A stretch of 28,088 nucleotides of DNA from a virus. A program made the translations under genes and the position numbers. Where the stretch lies: positions 1-28,088 of IMG/VR virus record IMGVR_UViG_3300021368_002387. The stretch is one strand, 5' to 3'. Below are positions 19,606 to 26,246 of the stretch, piece by piece. Below the pieces are notes generated by a model. That model was given only the letters and a program-made list of their open reading frames with translations. It ran no database searches and was not told the DNA's origin. Within the stretch, counting starts at the first letter, position 1. Every line of letters begins with the position of its first letter.

Positions 19606-20147
19606 GTGAGTCTTTTATTCTTTCGTCAAAAGTTGATGAACAATTATGTGATCTTTTGAGGGATCAGTTTGATCAAGAAAGACGCAATTATGATCGAGCC
19701 AGAGAGTATGAAAGAATGAGCTCAACGAAACTTGATCCGATTATCCGACATGCATATGAATCTGCGCTTGCGGCATCACTACAAGAATACTATGACACCT
19801 ATTATTGGTGTGAAAAGTGGTCTACCGAAATTGAAATTTGGCCTTGGAATGTACAAAGGTATAGACCTGGTCATGCATACCGTAACTGGCACATCGAAGA
19901 TAGTGGACCTTGTGACGCAAAACCCTTGCGTAAATTGGTGTTCATGACTTATCTAAACACAGTGACAGATGGCGGTGAGACAGAGTTTATGTCGCAAGGT
20001 TTAAAATTTATGCCTCGCAAAGGATTGACATTGATTTGGCCTGCAATATGGACCCATCCTCACCGCGGCGTTGTTTCGCCGACACAAACGAAGTATATTG
20101 CCACTGGTTGGTGGATGTATAAGGACAGCGTACAGTCGAGAAAATAA
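19602..20147 (+). CDS. 2-oxoglutarate/Fe(II) oxygenase-like protein
   Basis: 181 residues from GTG 19602, coupled by a GTGA overlap. The core follows prolyl-hydroxylase-type 2OG-Fe(II) oxygenases: QRYRPGHAYRNWHIED with H97-x-E99, FMTYLNTVTDGGETEF, GLTLIWPAIWTHPHRGVV with H154, and the 2OG-binding basic residue probably K164 (TQTKYIATGW). The usual HxD is HxE here, and the usual Arg is a Lys; both are tolerated in some members. The target may be a protein or glycan; it lies next to a sulfotransferase. Catalytic activity is likely but not sure because of the changed ligand. Confidence 0.7.
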   Translation: MSESFILSSKVDEQLCDLLRDQFDQERRNYDRAREYERMSSTKLDPIIRHAYESALAASLQEYYDTYYWCEKWSTEIEIWPWNVQRYRPGHAYRNWHIEDSGPCDAKPLRKLVFMTYLNTVTDGGETEFMSQGLKFMPRKGLTLIWPAIWTHPHRGVVSPTQTKYIATGWWMYKDSVQSRK

Positions 20148-20148
20148 A

Positions 20149-20856
20149 ATGGTTTTAAGTGATACGAAGAAACTTCTGTTTCTGAGAGTATGTAAAAATG
20201 CGTCTACAAGTTTGGCTGGTTGGTTTGTGACAAACGCTTGTAACAGAAACAATCCGCGAGATAAGTGGACAGCAATACCTGATTTCCGTATGCCTGATCA
20301 AAATGTGCCACAATCTTTTTTGCAAAAATATTCCTATCATTTTCAATGTCACCATATGACACTGCAAGGTCTCATTGATGAAAAAATTGTCACAGAAAAA
20401 CAACTTGAAGATATGGATATTATTGGTGTAATCAGAAATCCTTTTGATAGACAGATAAGTTTGTTCAAGTGGCTCTATCGCAATGTTGGTGATACTGGTC
20501 CGGGTCCTGTAGAAGAGGCCGGTGATGTTACCGCTTTTAGATATCGATTTAGAGAAGGCAAACATCACTCAGATATTAACAACGAGGTTGTTCAGGCCGA
20601 CTATTTTAAATTGAACGGCGAGATACATCCTAACTGCAAAATATGGTTATGGGAAGATGTCAGATCACAACAAGAAAAATTGATGAAAGAAAAAAATATT
20701 GTGGAGAGATATCCGCTATTGAGATCAAAAGTGTCTAATCGAACAAGAAATAGGCAAGAATTCGAAAGATATTATGATGACAAAACTATGAGAGCGGTCA
20801 GAGAATATTTTGATGAAGATTTTAAACTAATACAAAAATTGAAATTGACAAAGTGA
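20149..20856 (+). CDS. Sulfotransferase-like protein
   Basis: From ATG 20149 the product has 235 residues. The PAPS-binding 5' loop is FLRVCKNASTSLAGWF (CKNASTS at 15-21), and the 3'-phosphate site is VIRNPFDRQIS (Arg95, Arg100, Ser103), the standard pair of the Sulfotransfer_2 family. CHHMTLQGL and YYDDKTMRAVREYFDEDFK at the end also fit. It would move sulfate from PAPS to a sugar or protein. An in-frame start at 20071 overlaps the oxygenase gene and lacks a ribosome site. It is the last gene of this operon; the next promoter overlaps its last codons. The acceptor is unknown. Confidence 0.75.
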   Translation: MVLSDTKKLLFLRVCKNASTSLAGWFVTNACNRNNPRDKWTAIPDFRMPDQNVPQSFLQKYSYHFQCHHMTLQGLIDEKIVTEKQLEDMDIIGVIRNPFDRQISLFKWLYRNVGDTGPGPVEEAGDVTAFRYRFREGKHHSDINNEVVQADYFKLNGEIHPNCKIWLWEDVRSQQEKLMKEKNIVERYPLLRSKVSNRTRNRQEFERYYDDKTMRAVREYFDEDFKLIQKLKLTK

Positions 20857-20873
20857 CTTATATATGATACATT
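20845..20873 (+). promoter_or_regulatory. Sigma70-type promoter for uvsX
   Basis: TTGACA (20845-20850) overlaps the last codons of the sulfotransferase gene. TACATT (20868-20873) lies 17 bases on, with a second choice CATTAT nearby. Transcription should start near 20880, before GGGAG and the ATG at 20909. Confidence 0.65.
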
Positions 20874-20908
20874 ATACGTGTAAATGACCATTATGGGAGA
20901 CATATTGA

Positions 20909-21967
20909 ATGAGCATTCTCGCTAAACTGAAAAGCAACACTACAATCAAAGAATCCGACATTCTCGCAGATTCAAAATTCTTTACGAAGAAAGATATGAT
21001 TCCCACGGAAATTCCTGTGGTCAATCTTGCGTTGTCTGGTCGACTTGATGGTGGTTTAACACCTGGTCTCACCATGTGGGCAGGTCCTTCTAAACACTTC
21101 AAAACTGCCTTCAGTTTGTTGATGGCTAAGGCATACCTAAAAAAATATGAAGATGCTGCGTTACTTTTTTACGACTCCGAATTCGGTACTCCGCAAAGTT
21201 ATTTTACTAGTTTTGATATTCCCATGGACCGTGTTCTTCATACTCCTGTCACAGATGTTGAGCAACTCAAGTTTGACGTAATGAAACAACTCAGTGAGAT
21301 TGAATCTGGCGACAAGGTAATTATCATCATCGATTCAATCGGTAACCTTGCTTCGAAGAAAGAGGTCGAAGACGCGCTTGATGGTAAGTCTGTTGCTGAC
21401 ATGTCACGTGCGAAACAAATGAAGTCTCTGTTCCGTATGGTGACTCCTCATCTGACAATGAAAGACATTCCCATGGTTGTAGTGAATCACACCTACAAAG
21501 AAATCGGAATGTTCCCGAAAGATATCGTAGGCGGCGGTACAGGCTCTTACTATTCTGCTGACAATATCTATATCATAGGCCGTCAACAAGAAAAAGAAGG
21601 TAAAGACGTAGTTGGTTACAATTTTATTATCAACGTAGAAAAGTCTCGACACGTGCGAGAGAAGGCCAAAATTCCTGTCACAGTAACGCATGAAGGCGGC
21701 ATCTCTCGTTGGTCTGGCCTTCTTGAGATTGCACTTGAAAGTGGATTCGTTGTCAAACCATCAAACGGCTGGTACTCTCGTATTGACGCTGAGACCGGCG
21801 AAGTTGAAGACAAAAAGTTTAGAGCAAAAGATACTGACAGCGGTGAATTCTGGATGCCTGTCGTAACAAATCCTAAATTCACCGAGTGGGTCAACAGTAG
21901 ATATCAAGTTGCTCATGAGTCTATTATCAAAGATAACGAAATCGATGAATTCTTGGGAAGCGCTTAA
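20909..21967 (+). CDS. uvsX: UvsX-like RecA-family recombinase
   Basis: A 352-residue recombinase matching T4 UvsX (391 residues). Walker A is GPSKHFKT at 59-66 (T4 GPSKSFKS) and Walker B is VIIIIDS at 137-143. The intervening YDSEFGTPQSYF has the Glu that activates water in RecA/UvsX proteins. The L2-side TGSYYSAD segment follows. It makes filaments on single-stranded DNA and drives strand exchange and recombination-dependent replication. GGGAG precedes the ATG. Its neighbours are the DruA-like, ParB-like and gp41 genes. It shows no truncation or lost residue. Confidence 0.95.
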   Translation: MSILAKLKSNTTIKESDILADSKFFTKKDMIPTEIPVVNLALSGRLDGGLTPGLTMWAGPSKHFKTAFSLLMAKAYLKKYEDAALLFYDSEFGTPQSYFTSFDIPMDRVLHTPVTDVEQLKFDVMKQLSEIESGDKVIIIIDSIGNLASKKEVEDALDGKSVADMSRAKQMKSLFRMVTPHLTMKDIPMVVVNHTYKEIGMFPKDIVGGGTGSYYSADNIYIIGRQQEKEGKDVVGYNFIINVEKSRHVREKAKIPVTVTHEGGISRWSGLLEIALESGFVVKPSNGWYSRIDAETGEVEDKKFRAKDTDSGEFWMPVVTNPKFTEWVNSRYQVAHESIIKDNEIDEFLGSA

Positions 21968-21971
21968 CTAA

Positions 21972-23099
21972 ATGATATTAAATCATGGTGATGCTCAATA
22001 CGCGGCAAATATTTTTAAAGATTTTTTTGCCAACTTTGAACGTATTGATGACTACATGCGAGCAGTGAAGATGGAGAGGGTGTCTCAGATGTCGCCTTCT
22101 CTACCTGGTTTTGGTCCTGAGACTGACATGTTCGACAAGTTTGATATGCACCCAGAAGACATGGAAATTGTTCTCTGTGATGCACGCCAGTCTGACTTCA
22201 TGACTTATATGGAACTTGTAACGTCTGCGCCTGTTGAGTCTAGTATTCCCGGTAAACAGATGTTGCAGTTTGTAAAAGAAAAGAATACTGGCCTGTTACT
22301 TGGCATGATTCGTTTCGGATCACCGACTATCAATTCAAAACCTCGTAACGACTGGTTGGGAAAACCTCTCGACACGATGAACGCTGACATTATGAAGCGA
22401 TTCAACAATTCAGCGATCATGGGTTTCAACATTGTACCTACACAACCTTTCGGGTTCAATTATCTTGGTGGTAAACTGTTAGCAGCGATTTGTTGTACTC
22501 ATGAGATACGTGAGAAACTAAACGCCAAGTATGATGCGAATGTGTGCATGTTTGAAACGACCTCGTTATACGGTTCATCGAAGGCCGCATCACAATATGA
22601 TGGCATGAGGCCATTTCTGCGATTCAATGGTTTGACTGATTCTAATTTTGCGCCGTTGATTAATGACACGACCTTCCGCAGTTTGAACGATTGGTTCACC
22701 GAACGCAACGGTGAACCGCTTGTACCGTCTGATGCGTCTTCACGCAAACTGAAGACACAGACCAAGATGGTATCAATAATCAAAAAATCACTGAAAGAAC
22801 ACAGTGAAACAGAATACGAAAATTTTTGTAAAATATTTAAAGATGCTTTAGACTTGACTGAACGAAAAAGGTCCTTCTACTGCACTTATGGTTTTGACAA
22901 TGTTCCTCAGTATCTAAATATGGAGACTGATGAACTAGTCAGAAAAGATAACTTTGACCGTTTCTATCTTGAGTCGATCTTAGATTGGTGGCGCAAGAAG
23001 GCCGGCAAACGTTATGAGTCTCTTAAATCTGAGGGACGAATTAGAACTGTCGTTGAGACTTGGAATAATAACGCCGAGGACATCGACATTATACGATAA
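21972..23099 (+). CDS. DUF4338 / DruA-like protein
   Basis: The 375-residue protein starts 4 bases after uvsX. Its middle has the layout of DUF4338 proteins: GLLLGMIRFGSP and DWLGKP (about 107-131), ImGFNIVP (148-155), FNYLGGKLLAAIC (162-174), then VCMFETTSLYGSSKAASQYDG (191-211). In DUF4338 the similar blocks are a GxxxF region, a D-x-W-I/L-G, L-L-A, an E-T-x and a short Tyr/Gly part. DruA from the Druantia defence system belongs to this family. T4-like marine phages carry similar proteins next to uvsX and gp41. Here it may help replication rather than defence. The match is by eye only. Confidence 0.55.
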   Translation: MILNHGDAQYAANIFKDFFANFERIDDYMRAVKMERVSQMSPSLPGFGPETDMFDKFDMHPEDMEIVLCDARQSDFMTYMELVTSAPVESSIPGKQMLQFVKEKNTGLLLGMIRFGSPTINSKPRNDWLGKPLDTMNADIMKRFNNSAIMGFNIVPTQPFGFNYLGGKLLAAICCTHEIREKLNAKYDANVCMFETTSLYGSSKAASQYDGMRPFLRFNGLTDSNFAPLINDTTFRSLNDWFTERNGEPLVPSDASSRKLKTQTKMVSIIKKSLKEHSETEYENFCKIFKDALDLTERKRSFYCTYGFDNVPQYLNMETDELVRKDNFDRFYLESILDWWRKKAGKRYESLKSEGRIRTVVETWNNNAEDIDIIR

Positions 23100-23106
23100 C
23101 TCAATG

Positions 23107-23132
23107 AATGTAGCCTCGGTTTGAGGTACATT
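23107..23132 (+). other. RNA hairpin between DruA-like and ParB-like genes
   Basis: AATGTA-CCTC (23107-23117, one bulged G) pairs with GAGG-TACATT (23123-23132), loop GGTTT: ten pairs with no T-run after it. It lies in the only real gap of this otherwise packed operon. A processing or stability hairpin fits better than a terminator. Confidence 0.6.
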
Positions 23133-23147
23133 TCAAAGGAGAAAAAT

Positions 23148-24158
23148 ATGTTAGTAGAAATACACGATCCGCAGGATACACTTACGCAGTATAAAGTGAT
23201 TCAATCGCCTGGAGCATCATGGCGAGAAACCATCCTCCTCGATCCAGAAGATGTCTATGTACCGAAGAATGACACTGAAGGGTCCTTCAACAACCTAGTC
23301 CGTTTCAAGCAGGACACAGGTCACATTAACAAACTCGCTGAAAGTCTACAGAACGGTTGTGATAACACACAACACCCGCCAGTCGTGGTGCGTCTGAAGA
23401 AGCCTAAGTTAGTCAACGGTAAAATGTACAGTTATGAACTGATCTGTGGTTTTCACCGAATGGCTGCAATGAAGAAGGCGTGGATTTTAAACTGGCCTTT
23501 TGCTGTTTACGAATTTGAGGATGACCTCGCAGTGATTCGTTTCCAGAAAGTTGAGAACAACCACGTACTGACTCGACAAGCGACTGCTGATGATCTCGCC
23601 AATACACTCGCCTACATGGTGAATCGTGGTTGGCTTGAAAACACAGAAGCTGATATGGAAACTGAATTGAGTGATATGACAAACATCCATCACTCCACAA
23701 AGTCTGCCGCAATTCGAAAAGCAATTCGAATGACTGGTGCATATCAAGACTTTATCACCTACACTTTCCAAGATGTTGTTGAGTTTCTGGGTCTTCACTC
23801 AAACTACGATGATGATCGGCCAATGTATTCATACAAAGGTATGATTGATGCATCACGTGATGCACACGGTTGGTCTGTCCTTGAAGGATACGAGAGTGAG
23901 TTTTTGATGAATGCAATCAACTCATTCAACGACACTGGTAAGGAAAGTTATTTCATCTGCCACACAAAGAGTCCGACTGAAGAACGTGACCTTTACGAGA
24001 AGCGTAACAAAATGAAAGATACCTTCTCAGAGCTTGAAAATGCTCTTGATAAAGTGTTACAATACCGACAAGAGAAAGGAAGATATCCTTGGCAAGTAGA
24101 AGCATTTCTTCCTCAAAACAACCTTGAAGGTGAAAACGGATTCGTTGAGGCAAATTGA
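23148..24158 (+). CDS. ParB/Srx-fold N-terminal domain protein
   Basis: The ATG at 23148 follows AAGGAG and gives 336 residues; an in-frame ATG at 23121 lies in the hairpin and is unsuited. N-terminal ParB-like core: PPVVVRLKKP (77-86) followed by YELICGFHRMAAMKKAW (96-112), where GFHRMAA matches the ParB G-x-R-R-x-x-A box, with His for the first Arg. VIRF and NNHVLTRQATADDLA follow, like the ParB helix after box II. The remainder is unassigned. ParB-type folds bind CTP, or act as nucleases in phage proteins. Its place between uvsX and gp41 suggests a role in DNA replication or repair. Confidence 0.65.
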   Translation: MLVEIHDPQDTLTQYKVIQSPGASWRETILLDPEDVYVPKNDTEGSFNNLVRFKQDTGHINKLAESLQNGCDNTQHPPVVVRLKKPKLVNGKMYSYELICGFHRMAAMKKAWILNWPFAVYEFEDDLAVIRFQKVENNHVLTRQATADDLANTLAYMVNRGWLENTEADMETELSDMTNIHHSTKSAAIRKAIRMTGAYQDFITYTFQDVVEFLGLHSNYDDDRPMYSYKGMIDASRDAHGWSVLEGYESEFLMNAINSFNDTGKESYFICHTKSPTEERDLYEKRNKMKDTFSELENALDKVLQYRQEKGRYPWQVEAFLPQNNLEGENGFVEAN

Positions 24159-25552
24159 TGATTACAACAGAAAAACTTATTCTGTCTAATCTAATCTACA
24201 ATGAGAGTTATATCAGAAACATTCTACCTTTCTTAAAGGAAGAATATTTTACCACACGGTCTGACCGTGTGGTACTCTCATTGATCTCTGATTATTTCGA
24301 AAAGTACAATTCTACGCCAAGTGCTGAAGCACTGACAATTGAATTGAACAACTCAAATATATCTCAGGGTGATTTCGATGAAGCAACAGAATTTCTAACA
24401 CAGTTAAACGGTGATGCGGCCGAATATGACTGGCTGATGCAGACAACCGAAAAGTTTTGTCAAGACAAAGCAATCTATAATGCAATCATGGAATCGATAC
24501 AAGTTATCGAAGGCAAGTCTGAAAAAGACAAAGGCTCACTGCCTACAATCTTGCAAGAAGCACTTGGTGTTTCCTTTGATACAAACATTGGTCATGATTT
24601 CTTAGAAGACTTTGAAGAACGATATGATTTTTATCATAAAAAAGTTGAACGTATTCCGTTTGATCTCGACTATCTCAATCGCATTACAAGAGATGGTGTT
24701 CCCCGAAAAACATTAAATGTTATTCTCGCAGGCACCGGTGTCGGTAAGACATTGATGATGTGTCACTTTGCGGCCAACAATATGATGCAAGGCAAGAATG
24801 TTCTATACATCACTCTTGAGATGGCTGAAGAACGCATTGCTGAACGTATCGATGCCAACTTGATGAATGTGCCTCTGGCTGATCTTGAAACTTATCCTAA
24901 AGAAACGTACAACAAAAAACTTGAACGTATCAAAGGTAAGACGACCGGCAAATTAATTGTTAAAGAATATCCGACAGCAAGTGTCGGTTCAGGACACTTT
25001 CGCCACCTACTCAACGAACTGAAGAGTAAAAAGAAATTTGTACCTGATGTGATATACATTGATTATCTAAATCTTTGTGTGTCTTCACGTATGCGTATGG
25101 GCGGTTCAGTGAACACCTATTCGTATGTAAAAGCAATCGCTGAAGAATTGAGAGGGCTCGCAGTTGAACAAAACTTACCGATCTTTACCGCAACGCAGAC
25201 TAACCGCACAGGCTTCACATCGTCGGATGTGGGGCTTGAGGACACAAGTGAATCATTCGGACTCCCAGCAACAGCAGACTTCATGTTCGCCGCAATCTCG
25301 ACCGAAGAACTTGAAGGACTCGGACAACTAATGATCAAACAGTTGAAGAATCGTTATGGCGATCCTGCCATGCATCGACGATTCGTTGTGGGTATTGATC
25401 GTGCTCGCATGAAACTGTATGATGTCGAACAATCTGCTCAGTCTAATGTGGTCGTTTCTATTGATGATAAACCTGTCATGGATAACACCGACTTTGGTAT
25501 CGGACTGAAAAAAGAAAAATTCGACAAGAATGTTTTCGACGCCTGGAAGTAA
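24158..25552 (+). CDS. 41: Replicative DNA helicase, T4 gp41 / DnaB-like
   Basis: From ATG 24158 after GAGG (7 bases), sharing an A with the upstream stop, 464 residues, close to T4 gp41 (475). The N-terminal helical domain (1-150) leads to a RecA-like motor. Walker A is GTGVGKT (192-198), followed by LYITLEMAEERIAERID (H1a-type) and Walker B VIYIDYLNL (about 294-302). TATQTNRTGF gives the H3 region with a Gln-Thr pair, and KNRYGDPAMHR the H4 arginine finger region. It unwinds DNA 5' to 3' at the fork together with the polymerase and primase; primase is not in the window. All motifs look intact. Confidence 0.95.
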   Translation: MITTEKLILSNLIYNESYIRNILPFLKEEYFTTRSDRVVLSLISDYFEKYNSTPSAEALTIELNNSNISQGDFDEATEFLTQLNGDAAEYDWLMQTTEKFCQDKAIYNAIMESIQVIEGKSEKDKGSLPTILQEALGVSFDTNIGHDFLEDFEERYDFYHKKVERIPFDLDYLNRITRDGVPRKTLNVILAGTGVGKTLMMCHFAANNMMQGKNVLYITLEMAEERIAERIDANLMNVPLADLETYPKETYNKKLERIKGKTTGKLIVKEYPTASVGSGHFRHLLNELKSKKKFVPDVIYIDYLNLCVSSRMRMGGSVNTYSYVKAIAEELRGLAVEQNLPIFTATQTNRTGFTSSDVGLEDTSESFGLPATADFMFAAISTEELEGLGQLMIKQLKNRYGDPAMHRRFVVGIDRARMKLYDVEQSAQSNVVVSIDDKPVMDNTDFGIGLKKEKFDKNVFDAWK

Positions 25553-25560
25553 ATATTTCA

Positions 25561-25568
25561 CATAAATA
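25561..25568 (+). promoter_or_regulatory. Possible late promoter (CATAAATA)
   Basis: Seven of eight bases match the T4 late box TATAAATA. It starts 9 bases after the gp41 stop and 26 bases before the next ATG. The start would fall inside the hairpin that follows. Because of the one mismatch this is weaker than the boxes at 6534 and 13674. Confidence 0.4.
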
Positions 25569-25569
25569 G

Positions 25570-25590
25570 AGTGGTCTCAAAGAGGCCACT
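25570..25590 (+). other. Hairpin after gp41
   Basis: AGTGGTCTC (25570-25578) pairs with GAGGCCACT (25582-25590) around AAA: nine pairs with one G-T. No T-run follows, and the next ATG is 4 bases away, so the stem may cover the ribosome site region of the lipoprotein gene or mark an RNA end, rather than terminate. Confidence 0.6.
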
Positions 25591-25593
25591 GAA

Positions 25594-25770
25594 ATGAAAT
25601 ACTTACTACTAATAATGATATACTTGACCACATCGTGTATGTCGGTTGAACACATAGACGGCGAAATGCCAACACTTGAATGCGAAGAGTGTGAAAAGTT
25701 TTGTACTGCTGATGTCGATATAGATGTCAGACCTGACAGAGTAGTTTTAGAATGTCACATATTAATATGA
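25594..25770 (+). CDS. 58-residue lipoprotein-like secreted protein
   Basis: ATG 25594 to TGA 25770. It begins MKYLLLIMIYLTTSCMSVEH, a short signal with a lipobox-like TTSC at 12-15 (imperfect, usual L at -3). The mature part is acidic with a Cys cluster (LECEECEKFC, about 29-37) and ends VVLECHILI. No ribosome site is strong, because the hairpin sits 4 bases before the ATG. Translation may need the hairpin to be open or removed. Small phage lipoproteins often act at the host envelope; the function here is unknown. Confidence 0.55.
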   Translation: MKYLLLIMIYLTTSCMSVEHIDGEMPTLECEECEKFCTADVDIDVRPDRVVLECHILI

Positions 25771-25777
25771 GGTAAAA

Positions 25778-26062
25778 ATGAGAAGTACCATAGATTATAA
25801 GTACCGTGAAGATGAAATAATTGCAGAACTGCACGATTACATTGATTCGACATACGATCAACATTATGCACAAAACAAGTTTCAGGCTACCGAGTTTATC
25901 ATTGACGGCGGCCATGGAGAAGGTTTCTGCCTAGGAAATATTTTGAAGTATACGCAACGTTACGGCAAAAAAGAAGGCAAAAACAAAAAAGACTTGATGA
26001 AGGTTCTGCACTACGCCATCATAGCTTTACATGTACATGATCTGGAAGAAAATGACTATTAA
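25778..26062 (+). CDS. DUF3310-like small phage protein
   Basis: The 94-residue product has the mark of DUF3310 (T7 gp1.7-related) phage proteins: EFIIDGGHGEGFCLGNILKYTQRYGKKEG broken here as FCLGNILKY (about 50-58) then RYGKKEG, followed by KKDLMKVLHYAIIAL (about 70-84). These families are linked to nucleotide metabolism (gp1.7 is a nucleotide kinase), but short DUF3310 proteins have no assigned activity. AGGTAAAA precedes the ATG. It overlaps the next gene by 11 bases and lies in the block behind gp41. Confidence 0.75.
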   Translation: MRSTIDYKYREDEIIAELHDYIDSTYDQHYAQNKFQATEFIIDGGHGEGFCLGNILKYTQRYGKKEGKNKKDLMKVLHYAIIALHVHDLEENDY

Positions 26063-26246
26063 TAAATCAGACGGAACATCTATCTTACATACCAAGAATC
26101 TTGACATTAGAACCGAACTTCTAAGATATGTCGCTGAAGGTTATCTCGACAAGGACGACCTTCTAGCGATGTGTCTTGGTTACATGTCACACTCCGATGT
26201 GGTTGAGATGATGATCATGAATGAGCTCGACGGTATACTTGAATAA
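26052..26246 (+). CDS. Small conserved-looking phage protein
   Basis: From ATG 26052 (after GGAAGAAA) the product is 64 residues: MTINKSDGTSILHTKNLDIR, then LLRYVAEGYLDKDDLLAMCLGYMSHSDV and EMMIMNELDGILE. It is a helical, acidic protein. An earlier TTG-type start at 26031 would overlap the DUF3310-like gene further and has no ribosome site. TAATG couples it to asparagine synthase. Function unknown. Confidence 0.6.
   Translation: MTINKSDGTSILHTKNLDIRTELLRYVAEGYLDKDDLLAMCLGYMSHSDVVEMMIMNELDGILE

Noticed and set aside
21972-23099. A complete Druantia or other defence system
   Set aside because: Only one DruA-like gene is present, within phage replication genes; no DruE-like helicase or other partner is next to it.
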